Of a stretch of 64,000 bases of DNA, positions 49,969 to 58,396 are shown piece by piece. The translations under genes were made by a program, and so were the position numbers. The DNA comes from Oribacterium sp. P6A1 (GTDB lineage Bacteria; Bacillota; Clostridia; Lachnospirales; Lachnospiraceae), in assembly GCF_000702885.1 (NCBI RefSeq), contig NZ_JNKO01000010.1:1-64000 (forward strand). Reading direction: 5' to 3'. The notes beneath the pieces were generated by a model. The model did no database searches, had not been told where the DNA came from, and saw nothing but the letters and a program-made list of their open reading frames with translations. Numbering within the stretch: position 1 is the first letter of the stretch; every line of letters starts with the position of its first letter.

Positions 49969-50826
49969 TTAGTCCTGCGGCATTTCCCCGATAAATCCGG
50001 TCTTTCTCTCATACAGGAACTGCTCGTCAATTTCGATTCCGAAGGGCTCGTTAAGCTCTCTGAACTGTTGAGGTGTAATGGTGCTGAGTTTTCTGTCTGT
50101 CATAGACATTACCTTTACAAGTACCTCTGCAGCCTTCTCAACCGTATGCATGAGACCGAAGGTAATGTCAAAGTCGGTTCCGCAGGCAAATGCTCCGTGA
50201 TGTGCCCACACCGCAAAGTCCTTTGTCTCCATAACCTTCGCAGTGGCTTCGCCAATGAGCTTTCCTCCGCAGAGAAGCCATGGAATAACACCGATTCCCT
50301 TAGGGAACACAACAGGACACTCGGTAGCCATCTCAAATATCTCTCTGGTGAACACTCTGTCGTTGAGGGGAAGCACATAGGTAAGAGCGATGACATTGGT
50401 AGGATGGCAATGGTAAACTACTCTGATGTTCTCGTCTCTCTTCTTGCAAACCTCAAGATTCATAAGATGTGTAGGAAGTTCTGAAGTCGGCTTACCGCCA
50501 TCCACAAGACCCCAGACGATCTGATACTTTGTTCCTGTTTCATCGAGACGGATGATGCAAAGGTTCTCCTCCGGTGCTGTCTGCATGTTCCTCATATACT
50601 TTCCTGATCCTGTGACCATAAAGTATTCATTCTTGAGAGTCGGTACCTCTGTACCAAGTTCCTTCCACTCAGCATCAAAACTGAAGTTTTCCTCAAGATC
50701 CTTTACTTCTTCATCTTTCATTCTGTAGCTTAAGTTTCCGCCGTTTCTCTCATGCCAGCCCTGATTGAAACCGTCCTGACACATTCTTGTAAAACCTTTT
50801 AATAATTTTGAATCTGTTACTTTCAT
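49969..50826 (-). CDS. rhaD: Rhamnulose-1-phosphate aldolase
   Basis: 285 residues from the ATG at 50826 (GGGGAG about nine bases upstream). Class II aldolase: GWHERNGGNLSYRM at the front, MVTGSGKYMRN, PTSELPTHLM, VVYHCHPTNVIALTYV (zinc His pair) and HHGAFACGTDFDITFGLMHTVEKAAEV (third His). It splits L-rhamnulose-1-phosphate into DHAP and L-lactaldehyde. Between rhaA and rhaB in the operon. Confidence 0.94.
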   Translation of the reverse strand: MKVTDSKLLKGFTRMCQDGFNQGWHERNGGNLSYRMKDEEVKDLEENFSFDAEWKELGTEVPTLKNEYFMVTGSGKYMRNMQTAPEENLCIIRLDETGTKYQIVWGLVDGGKPTSELPTHLMNLEVCKKRDENIRVVYHCHPTNVIALTYVLPLNDRVFTREIFEMATECPVVFPKGIGVIPWLLCGGKLIGEATAKVMETKDFAVWAHHGAFACGTDFDITFGLMHTVEKAAEVLVKVMSMTDRKLSTITPQQFRELNEPFGIEIDEQFLYERKTGFIGEMPQD

Positions 50827-50927
50827 TTTATATATCTCCCCAAAATCCATTATTCTTAAATCAGCACATAGTCGCCCGGCACCTTAAATTAAAAACCAAA
50901 GGTGCCAGGCATTATTCCCAATCGAAA

Positions 50928-52175
50928 TCAGACTCTCTTCGAAAGAACCTCAGATTCGTATTTCCTGCAGTCCTCGAACCACTCATCCTCTTTAAGTACC
51001 CCCTGCTTCTCGCAGTAGCAGTCCCAGATGTCTCCGAAAGGAAGAGTCTTCACTCTTTCTCTTAAGCTCATAAGTTCTGTGAAGTTTCGCTTGTCCTGAA
51101 GCTCCTTAAGCTTCTCATTCGGGGTGAGGCATGCATAGAGAAGCGCCTTCTCCATATTTCTCATACCGTTTGTCCAGGCTGAAACTCTGTTGATAGATGC
51201 ATCAAAGTAGTCCATTCCGATGAAGAACCTGTCGGCGCCGTTACGTACGATTTCAAGCGCAAGCTCACGAAGGTCATCATTGAACAGAACAACATGGTCT
51301 GAATCCCAGCGAACCGGACGGGAAACGTGAAGTGCAACCTTGTCATCGAAAAGAAGCATTGATGAAAGCTTGTCTGCAACATTTTCTGTCGGATGGAAGT
51401 GACCGGTATCGATGAGGCAGTAAATGTCGTTACGTGAAGCATAGTTCATGTAGAACTCGTGGGAACCCACGGTCATAGACTCCATTCCGATACCGAAAAC
51501 CTTGGACTCAACGGATACCTTAACCTTCTCACTGTCGTAAGGAGTGCTTAAAATCTGATCCAGGGAATCCTTCAGTCTTGCGCGAGGTCCCTTTCTGTCA
51601 GCCGGGATATCCTTGAAACCGTCAGGGATCCAAATATTCATGAGACATGGCACACCGGTTTCTGTTGCCAGATACTCAGAAATTTTAAGAGACTGTATGC
51701 CATGCTGAATCCAGAATTTGCGTACTTCTTCATTCTCAGAAGAAAGTGTTGCGCTTTCTGCCAGAGGATGGCTGAAAAATGTTGGATTAAAATCAAGTCC
51801 TAGTCCGTTTTTCTTTGCAAGCTCCACCCACTTTTTAAAATGCTTCGGCTCAAGTCTGTTTCTGTCTGCCCACTCGCCATCCTCAAAGATTGCGTAGCAG
51901 GCGTGAAGATTCAGCTTATGCTGCTTACCCGGAACGTAACTTAAAACCTTCTCTATATCCTGAAAAAGCTCCTCAGGAGTGCGTGCGCTGTAAGGATAGT
52001 TTCCTGTTGTCTGGATTCCTCCGGAAAGAGGTCCCTTCTGATCGAAACCACGTACATCATCCCCCTGCCAGCAGTGCATGGATAATGTTATTCTCCCGGC
52101 TTCCTTCATAGCCTTATCAACATCCACTCCCACCGCTTCATATTTTGCTTTTGCTGTTTCAAATCTCTGATTCAT
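50928..52175 (-). CDS. rhaA: L-rhamnose isomerase
   Basis: 415 residues, the normal RhaA length, starting from the ATG at 52175 (AAGGGAG ten bases before). Signatures are ITLSMHCWQGDDVRGF, GIQTTGNYP, LNLHACYA, FNPTFFSHPLA, VESKVFGIGMESMTVGSHEFYMNYA, CLIDTGHFHPTENVADKLS and FIGMDYFDASINRV, which include the metal ligands. It converts L-rhamnose to L-rhamnulose; first gene of the catabolic operon. Confidence 0.95.
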   Translation of the reverse strand: MNQRFETAKAKYEAVGVDVDKAMKEAGRITLSMHCWQGDDVRGFDQKGPLSGGIQTTGNYPYSARTPEELFQDIEKVLSYVPGKQHKLNLHACYAIFEDGEWADRNRLEPKHFKKWVELAKKNGLGLDFNPTFFSHPLAESATLSSENEEVRKFWIQHGIQSLKISEYLATETGVPCLMNIWIPDGFKDIPADRKGPRARLKDSLDQILSTPYDSEKVKVSVESKVFGIGMESMTVGSHEFYMNYASRNDIYCLIDTGHFHPTENVADKLSSMLLFDDKVALHVSRPVRWDSDHVVLFNDDLRELALEIVRNGADRFFIGMDYFDASINRVSAWTNGMRNMEKALLYACLTPNEKLKELQDKRNFTELMSLRERVKTLPFGDIWDCYCEKQGVLKEDEWFEDCRKYESEVLSKRV

Positions 52176-52218
52176 GTATTTATATCTCCCTTCAATTGAC
52201 GTCATCATTTATATTCAT

Positions 52219-52298
52219 AGTATATATGTTTCGTTTTTGCTGTTTAAGGTCATTGATTGAAGTGTTTTACGTCCTGATTTGCATATCGAGTCATATCG
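52219..52298 (-). promoter_or_regulatory. rhaA promoter and possible AraC-type sites
   Basis: TTAAAC (52247-52242), 17 bp, TATACT (52224-52219) on the minus strand. About 35-50 bases upstream CATATCG occurs twice (52282-52288, 52292-52298), ten bases apart, the same-face direct-repeat layout used by RhaS/AraC activators. Confidence 0.55.
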
Positions 52299-52427
52299 GC
52301 GTATACTGTTGAGATATATTAATGTTACGGCTCAGCAGGCATATGCAGGGATGATTCGGAGGGCATCAAGCTCTTCATACGTAAGCCGACTGAACTGTCA
52401 CATATCAAGACCGCAAAAAGGAGATTT

Positions 52428-53399
52428 ATGAACCCGGAAATACTTGAACAGCTTTCTTACCTGACATCAGAAGAAATGGAACTCCTGAACGGTCATCAGA
52501 CTATTGACCGTTCTCTTTATTATGCCCCGGAAAAAGGCGAAAAAAATACCGTCATCGATCACCGGAAGGTGCTGGATAACGGTAAACTCATAGACATTCG
52601 CCCACACACAAGATTTGTACATTTCCCGAAACACAGCCACAACTATATAGAATTCGTATATATGTGTGTGGGCTCTACCAGGCATGTCATTGACGGACAG
52701 GACATCACTCTCCGGGAGGGGGATCTTCTTTTCATGAACCAGCATGCAACCCAGGAGATATATCCCGCCGGAAGAGATGATATAGCTGTGAACTTCATGA
52801 TACGTCCTGAGTTTTTCGATTCGGTACTGCCGAAATTATCCGAAGACCACAATCCCCTGAGAGATTTTCTTATCAGTTGCCTGACTGATAAAGACATGGG
52901 GGGAAATTACCTGTATTTTCAGGTGCATGGCCTGCTTCCGGTCCAGAACCTTATGGAAAACCTTATATGGCTGATGATAAAAAATCCCGAACAGAAAAGA
53001 AATCTGGCGCAGCAGTCCATGGCACTTCTTTTCGAACATCTGGTTTCGCAGGATGTAAACATTTGCCTTCCGGAAAATTCTTTTGAACAGGAACTCATGA
53101 TAAAGCTCTTTAACTACATTGAAACAGAATATAAAAATGCTGCCCTTTCCGAATTTATCGAAAAGAACAGCATCGACATCTATACTATGGGACGCATCAT
53201 TAAAAAGAACACCGGAAAAACCTTCAAGTACCTTCTCATGGATAAACGCATGAAGACCGCCGCATATCTTTTGAAGAATACAGAGCTTACAACCGTAGAC
53301 ATTTCGTACAATATTGGATATGAAAATACATCTTATTTCCATCGTCTGTTTAAAATGACTTACGGAATGTCACCTAGAGAGTTTAGAGTTTCATCATGA
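52428..53399 (+). CDS. AraC-family regulator with cupin sensor (second, RhaS/R-like)
   Basis: 323 residues. The N-terminal cupin has FPKHSHNYIEFVYMCVGSTRHVIDGQDITLREGDLLFMNQ; the C-terminal DNA-binding domain starts near residue 225 (FIEKNSIDIYTMGRIIKKNTGKTFKYLLMDKRMKTAAYLL, VDISYNIGYENTSYFHRLFKMTYGMSPREFR). It is divergent from rhaA, the classic position of a rhamnose activator. RBS AAAAGGAG at six bases. Confidence 0.9.
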   Translation: MNPEILEQLSYLTSEEMELLNGHQTIDRSLYYAPEKGEKNTVIDHRKVLDNGKLIDIRPHTRFVHFPKHSHNYIEFVYMCVGSTRHVIDGQDITLREGDLLFMNQHATQEIYPAGRDDIAVNFMIRPEFFDSVLPKLSEDHNPLRDFLISCLTDKDMGGNYLYFQVHGLLPVQNLMENLIWLMIKNPEQKRNLAQQSMALLFEHLVSQDVNICLPENSFEQELMIKLFNYIETEYKNAALSEFIEKNSIDIYTMGRIIKKNTGKTFKYLLMDKRMKTAAYLLKNTELTTVDISYNIGYENTSYFHRLFKMTYGMSPREFRVSS

Positions 53400-53467
53400 A
53401 TTGCTCTTGATGGTACAGTTTTTACTACATATCGCCTATTTCATTTCCATCGCTTGAGTTCTCCATA

Positions 53468-53761
53468 ATAATTACAATTTCCCTCTCATGAGGAGGTTCA
53501 TTAAGAACTTATCCTGCTTCCATCTGTGACTTATTTCAATACTTTCCCTCTCACGAGGGGATTCTGTTTTGGAGACCTGTAAAATATGATACCTCTAAAT
53601 TTCAATACTTCCCCTCTCACGAGGGGGTTCATTACCTGCTTCAGATCCTTTAATGCCTCTGTTATTTCAATACTCTCCCTCTCACGAGGGGATTTAAATT
53701 TATACAAAACAAAGTGCGCTATTCGTGGGATTTCAATACTTCCCCTCTCACGAGGGGATTC
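53468..53761 (-). CRISPR. Short type I-C-like CRISPR array, 5 repeats and 4 spacers
   Basis: Repeats of 32 nt at 53468-53499 (degenerate), 53533-53564, 53599-53630, 53664-53695 and 53730-53761. Plus-strand consensus is ATTTCAATACTTCCCC followed by TCTCACGAGGGGATTC. Spacers are 33-34 nt. On the minus strand repeats end ATTGAAAT and carry the palindrome CCCCTCGTGAGAGGGG, as in type I-C. The degenerate copy at the far end and the cas3 remnant at the other end both say the transcript is minus-strand. No leader is left next to the first repeat: cas3 coding sequence abuts it. Confidence 0.9.
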
Positions 53762-54404
53762 TGCTACCTATCAACTCTTCAGCAACAAATTTTGCACCTT
53801 CTGAAATATCTCTGTACTCAGGATCATCAAAAGAAGCTGTCTCTGTGAAATCTGCATCTACCAAACAAGAATAAAGCATTCTTGTATAGAATTCTTTTTC
53901 ATTTTTTGACATTGACTTTACATCAAAGTGATCATTTTTGCTTATTGGTAACAACAGGTTATTACTTTTGACATAGTCATCTATGTCATCCCATTCTTTT
54001 TTACAGGCGATAGCTATTTTTTTGAAAGAATCCGATGTGATATATTCATAATCATCTGTAATCAGATAATCATTTTCTTTGCATCTTAGTAAAGAATGAT
54101 GAGCAGCGATAATTCCGGCAATAGTACGCTTCATGAATTTACTATCAATAAATCCTTTTAAACCATAGTAATAAATCGCACCAACTATTGCATGATCTAT
54201 CTTTGTTTCTTTCCCTTTAAGGACATTCTGAAACCGGACAGTATGCTTTCCTAAATCATGTAGTAATCCAATCTGTTCACCAATTTTACTATTGTCAAAT
54301 TCAGCCGCATATTGACCTGCAGTCTTAGACACTTTCGTAAGGTGCTCATACAATGTTTCTGTTTTTCCATTATGATTATCATGGGCTAGATATTCTTCGG
54401 ACAT
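53748..54404 (-). pseudogene. cas3: cas3 HD-nuclease domain fragment fused to a CRISPR repeat
   Basis: 218 codons that equal the N-terminal HD nuclease part of type I Cas3. Metal-ligand positions are H21, H49-D50 (GLLHDLGK), H71 (DHAIVGA), H102-H103 (AAHHSLL) and D183 (SCLVDAD), so the domain looks complete. The helicase domain is absent. The reading frame runs straight into the first CRISPR repeat, where TCGTGA of the repeat supplies the stop (last residues GSRIPS). The rest of cas3 and cas5, cas8c, cas7, cas4, cas1 and cas2 are missing. GTGAGG ribosome site and TATAAT promoter remain upstream, so it may still be expressed. Confidence 0.88.
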
Positions 54405-54506
54405 ATTTACCTCACTAGTAATGTTGTAAACATTATAACACGTTCAGGGTTAAACGGTGCTAAATTTGTGCACATTGCATATTGCCATAAAAAAAAGAGA
54501 CTGAAT

Positions 54507-55790
54507 TCAGCCTCTTTTCCTCAAAACAACACTTTCATATAATCTCATCATATTTTGACCAATTTCATCAATATTCAAAAATCCTTCAAGTCTTAGTTCC
54601 TTCATACTTTCTTCCAACGCAACAGGAAATTTCTCAACTAATCTTTTGTACTCTCTTTCGATAACTTTACTTGATATGCCCATTTCCGGTGATGCTGCTA
54701 TAAATGTATCTTTATTTATCCTGTCCCAAAGAATTTCATCGGCAATAACAATAGACATTTCTGCTGTAGACTCTTTATACAACATAGTAGAAACAAGATC
54801 ATATGCCGGAGCAAGTGCTATTCCGGATAAATCAGACGAATAGAGTAAAGATAAATTTTTTATATGATTGTCTGTATTTCCGATCAAAACATCATAAATC
54901 AAAATATCCAGCAATAAAATCTGATCACGAAGCGGATTATTGGAATTTTTTCGTATAAGATTAAATATTTTTTCTAAATATCCGTCACCAACTGATTCAT
55001 ATTTTCTTTGTCCTGGTATTCCCAATGCTTGTGCAAAATCTTCTTGATGGAGACGTAACGGACATGGCATTCCATCGATACTTTTCACTGAATTTTCAAT
55101 ATTTCTGTCATAACGCTTTGATGCCAGCAGTATTTCAGAATCCTGATAAGTTCCATGATTTACAATAAAACTATCTATAGTTGGTATCCCTAAATGTGCA
55201 GCCGTTCGAAGTGAAAGCTGTTCATTTTCAACTATATGCTTTAATCTGACATGGCTTTGTTTGACAATATGTGTACTTGGAGCAGTACCAATAGGTTGAA
55301 ACCATCGTCCTTCATTATAATATAGTCCAACCTTGCCCGATGCCCCGGTCAAAGAAAGATGTGACTTTACTAATAATTCTGTAGATTTTGTTGCACCTTC
55401 AGCCGCCAGCTCTTTAACTTGTTTAGCCGTTAACAGCTCATATTGCGGGTCATCTACTTCGTTTCTACCAGCTTCTTCTATCCTTATTGCACCAAGGCAT
55501 TCCTTGCCCAATCCGGCAAGTATAGTCAAATAGTCATTTTCATCTGCATGTAGCCATGCTGCCACGCTTTTTCTACTGAATCCTTCAGGAAGCAACCCTT
55601 CAAAAAAACAGCTTGTTTCACTTGGACTGAACATCTCTTTTCTCAGTGGAAGCATCACAGAAATCGCATGTCCCTTATTTAAATATTCATGATCATATTT
55701 AAATGAGGCATCCATAACATTATTTCCATGAATTCCTCCGACATAATACTCTTTTCCATGAATTTCTATAAACACATCAAGATTTCTCAT
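54507..55790 (-). CDS. hipA: HipA-family Ser/Thr kinase toxin
   Basis: 427 residues. N-terminal HipA subdomain includes FFEGLLPEGFSRKSVAAWL; the kinase part has SLTGASGKVGLYY (the P-loop-like serine loop), STHIVKQ (ATP Lys), ASKRYDR, LHQEDFAQALGI, IGNTDNHIKNLSLL (catalytic Asp and Asn) and LAPAYDLVST (metal Asp). All kinase residues seem present. Known HipA toxins phosphorylate glutamyl-tRNA synthetase and cause growth arrest. The ATG overlaps the hipB stop by one base (TAATG). Confidence 0.93.
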   Translation of the reverse strand: MRNLDVFIEIHGKEYYVGGIHGNNVMDASFKYDHEYLNKGHAISVMLPLRKEMFSPSETSCFFEGLLPEGFSRKSVAAWLHADENDYLTILAGLGKECLGAIRIEEAGRNEVDDPQYELLTAKQVKELAAEGATKSTELLVKSHLSLTGASGKVGLYYNEGRWFQPIGTAPSTHIVKQSHVRLKHIVENEQLSLRTAAHLGIPTIDSFIVNHGTYQDSEILLASKRYDRNIENSVKSIDGMPCPLRLHQEDFAQALGIPGQRKYESVGDGYLEKIFNLIRKNSNNPLRDQILLLDILIYDVLIGNTDNHIKNLSLLYSSDLSGIALAPAYDLVSTMLYKESTAEMSIVIADEILWDRINKDTFIAASPEMGISSKVIEREYKRLVEKFPVALEESMKELRLEGFLNIDEIGQNMMRLYESVVLRKRG

Positions 55791-56005
55791 TATTCCCCCC
55801 TGGCTTCTATTGTTATATTCAATCCAAGAAGCATGGCTACCTGAATAGCTTTATCAAGCTGAATAGTTTTCTTTCCATTTTCGAGTTCCGATAAAAAACT
55901 GATGCTGAATCCTGTAAAATCCGAAATATACGCTTGAGTATACCCCAACTGTTTTCTTCTTTCACGCAAAGCTGTTCCAAAGGATCTTGAGTCTGTTATC
56001 TTCAT
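55790..56005 (-). CDS. hipB: HipB-family antitoxin / XRE repressor
   Basis: 71 residues, a single Xre helix-turn-helix: FGTALRERRKQLGYTQAYISDFTGFSISFLSELENGKKTIQLDKAIQVAMLLG, then a short acidic tail. HipB neutralises HipA and represses the operon. TATAAT at 56037-56032 is the likely -10 box; several TAGYCG-NN-CRRCTA palindromes lie further upstream. Confidence 0.92.
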   Translation of the reverse strand: MKITDSRSFGTALRERRKQLGYTQAYISDFTGFSISFLSELENGKKTIQLDKAIQVAMLLGLNITIEARGE

Positions 56006-56102
56006 TTGATTTTTCTCCGGTTTCTAACGCCATTATAGTAATCTACATTATTTGTTTTCAGAAAATATAGTCAGCAAGCGTATAGTTTCAAAGAATATGA
56101 AC

Positions 56103-56234
56103 TTTGCCGGACAGCTATTCTTTCTCTATTTTATGCACAATTTAGCCGTTCGGCTATATTGCGGTTTGAATATACTTTATTTAGCCGAACGACTAATATC
56201 TTCTTGCTTTAAGAATAACTTAGTCGTTCAACTA
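56103..56234. promoter_or_regulatory. Array of hipBA operator-like palindromes spaced 39 bp
   Basis: TAGCCGTTCGGCTA (56143-56156), TAGCCGAACGACTA (56182-56195) and TAGTCGTTCAACTA (56221-56234) are exactly 39 bp apart; a weaker copy TTGCCGGACAGCTA (56103-56116) sits 40 bp before. E. coli HipB operators also have TATCC-N8-GGATA symmetry. They lie about 70-200 bp upstream of the hipB promoter. Confidence 0.75.
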
Positions 56235-56290
56235 ATTCAAGTCCTATCCTCAGACATTATCAGCTTTTTATACTTTTTCAGTTTTTTTGA

Positions 56291-56333
56291 TATAATGAGA
56301 TGATGCATTTCTAATAAACATCATTATGCATCA
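56291..56333 (+). promoter_or_regulatory. Promoter and inverted repeat ahead of the DMT gene
   Basis: TATAAT at 56291-56296, followed by the perfect inverted repeat TGATGCAT (56301-56308) and ATGCATCA (56326-56333) in the early transcript. The -35 box is weak. Confidence 0.5.
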
Positions 56334-56404
56334 ATAATGAAGTGGGTACATATTATATATTCAAGAACGACTTACAGCCCACTGTATATCATTCCGGAGG
56401 TCTT

Positions 56405-57262
56405 ATGGAAAAGAAGAAATCAAAAGCAATTCTTTACATCTGTTCATCAGCATTTTTCTTCAATCTCATGAATATATTTGTACGTCTTTCAGGAGACGTT
56501 CCAAGCATACAGAAAAGTTTCTTCAGGAATCTGGTGGCTGTATTTGTAGCCTTATTCATGCTTTTGAAAAGCGGTGAAGGATTTCATCCTCAAAAAAAGA
56601 ACCTTCCAGTACTTTTGGGAAGATCCTTTTTTGGTACCATCGGAATCCTTTGCAACTTTTATGCCGTTGACCATCTGCCTTTGGCCAATGCTTCCATCCT
56701 GAACAAAATGGCTCCTTTTATGGTTCTTATCTTTTCATATTTCATTTTGAAAGAAAAATTGAAGTCCGTACATATCTTTATCATTCTGCTGGCATTTGCA
56801 GGATGTTTGTTCGTAGTAAAACCTTCTCCCGACAACATAAATCTCATAGGTTCTGTTTCAGGTCTCATGGGCGGAATCACGGCAGGGCTTGCCTACACTC
56901 TTGTAAGACTTGCAGGGCTTCGGGGTGAAAAAGGTGCCACCATCGTGCTGTTCTTCTCGGCATTCTCCTGCCTTTCAGTACTTCCTTACATAGCACTTAA
57001 CTTCCATCCTATGACATTGCACCAGCTCTCCATGCTACTCCTTGCAGGAGCCTCAGCTACAGCCGCACAGTTCTCAGTCACCGCCGCCTACAGCCATGCA
57101 CCATCAAAGGAAATATCCGTTTATGATTATACTCAGGTGCTTTGGGCCGCAGCATTTGGCTTCCTTCTGTTTGGAGACATTCCAGATGTATTTAGTGTAG
57201 TCGGTTACTGCTTGATCATAGGTGCAGCCATAGTGATGTACATGTACAATCAACGTCATTAG
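56405..57262 (+). CDS. DMT-superfamily (EamA) transporter
   Basis: 285 residues from the ATG at 56405 (GGAGG six bases upstream); the longer frame to 56342 has no site. Ten hydrophobic segments as two five-helix EamA repeats: first FFFNLMNIFVRLSGDVPSIQKSFFRNL, NFYAVDHLPLANASILNKMAPFMVLIFSYFILKEKL; second GLAYTLVRLAGL, SVYDYTQVLWAAAFGFLLFGDIP. These proteins export amino acids, metabolites or drugs; the substrate cannot be told. Monocistronic. Confidence 0.87.
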   Translation: MEKKKSKAILYICSSAFFFNLMNIFVRLSGDVPSIQKSFFRNLVAVFVALFMLLKSGEGFHPQKKNLPVLLGRSFFGTIGILCNFYAVDHLPLANASILNKMAPFMVLIFSYFILKEKLKSVHIFIILLAFAGCLFVVKPSPDNINLIGSVSGLMGGITAGLAYTLVRLAGLRGEKGATIVLFFSAFSCLSVLPYIALNFHPMTLHQLSMLLLAGASATAAQFSVTAAYSHAPSKEISVYDYTQVLWAAAFGFLLFGDIPDVFSVVGYCLIIGAAIVMYMYNQRH

Positions 57263-57280
57263 GAAACAAAAGTATTCCTG

Positions 57281-58360
57281 TTATTTATTGAAAATAATCC
57301 TGCCCTGCTCCTGAGATTCTCTCATCATTATAGCCATATATGAATCAAGAAGAGCCTCCCGTAAAGGATATGGGGAATTGCAGCTGCCTTTTGAGTATTC
57401 AGCAGTTTCTTTCATAAGCATCGCAATGGCAGTTTCATCATCAGAAAGACCGCACAGTCCAAAAGGAGGCTCATACAAAACCTCTCCCCGGAAAGAAATC
57501 CTGCTGATCTCTTTGATATAACGAAGATTCGGATTGGAATCGTTTGTTTCAATGACCCGGGACTCAATTTCCAGTTCAGCTTCTGCAGCACGATTGTCCG
57601 CATCAAGATAACAGACATGATTATCTATTATCTCCCCTCTGACTCCCTGCAGTTTATAAGTCTTTTTCCTGATAGGAGAACGATACTGTTCGGAATCAAA
57701 CTCGTATACTGCGGTTTTTCCATTTTCAAACTCAAATAAAGCCACAGTGCGGTTTTTCCCGGATACTCTTCCATCCACTATCTCTTCGTATCTTGTTAAT
57801 GTTTCTGTCGTTGGGAAAGTGTATGTCCTGGAATAAACCGAGAATCCGGTGTCAGCATTAATTCCAAGCAACGCCCTCATGATACTCGCTCCATGATATT
57901 CATGGGCCAGTGAAATATTGAGATAATTGACTTCTCCTATGATTCCCTTTTTCACAAGCTTAAGAAGGGCACTGTACTGCGGATATCGGATATACTGTTC
58001 CGCCACCACAAGCTTTTGTCCCTGTTCATCTCTTTTGCTTAGTTCCAAAAGTGTTTCTTTGTCAATTCCTGCCGGTGTTTCCAGAAGTACCGTACAGCCT
58101 TTATCAAGCCAATGCATAGCTGTTTCCGCACCTGCAGTCTTTGCTACAGAAACCACCACAAAATCCGGCTTATGGGAAAGACATTCCTCTTCTGAAGTCG
58201 TGCAGGATATGCCGTATTCATCACGTATCCTTTTGGCTTTTTCTTCACTCCTTGAGAGCATGGTACATAGTTCAAAAACATCAGGAAGCGCTTTTGCAAT
58301 CCTCACATAGTACATAGCTCTCCATCCTGTTCCGACAATAACAAATCTGTATTTTCCCAA
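57281..58360 (-). CDS. Gfo/Idh/MocA family oxidoreductase
   Basis: 359 residues: Rossmann fold at the start (YRFVIVGTGWRAMYYVRIA), then HKPDFVVVSVAKTAGAETAMHWLDKGCTVLLETPAGID, the EKP-like motif here read as ETPAG, so the usual Lys of E-K-P is replaced by Thr. The second domain is an alpha/beta dimer domain. The Lys change suggests an altered or lost catalytic step, and the enzyme may bind rather than oxidise its sugar. Convergent with the DMT gene. Confidence 0.82.
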   Translation of the reverse strand: MGKYRFVIVGTGWRAMYYVRIAKALPDVFELCTMLSRSEEKAKRIRDEYGISCTTSEEECLSHKPDFVVVSVAKTAGAETAMHWLDKGCTVLLETPAGIDKETLLELSKRDEQGQKLVVAEQYIRYPQYSALLKLVKKGIIGEVNYLNISLAHEYHGASIMRALLGINADTGFSVYSRTYTFPTTETLTRYEEIVDGRVSGKNRTVALFEFENGKTAVYEFDSEQYRSPIRKKTYKLQGVRGEIIDNHVCYLDADNRAAEAELEIESRVIETNDSNPNLRYIKEISRISFRGEVLYEPPFGLCGLSDDETAIAMLMKETAEYSKGSCNSPYPLREALLDSYMAIMMRESQEQGRIIFNK

Positions 58361-58396
58361 AAGATTTCTCCTTCCAGCGCACTGTCTTGTAATTAT

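Noticed and set aside
49438-50484. A 348-codon plus-strand ORF opposite rhaB/rhaD
   Set aside because: It is antisense to two unmistakable enzymes, has unusual composition (many Cys, His, Phe) and no ribosome site; it is a frame shadow.
57262-57280. AGGAA/TTCCT hairpin after the DMT gene as a terminator
   Set aside because: Only five base pairs and no T-run; too weak to call.
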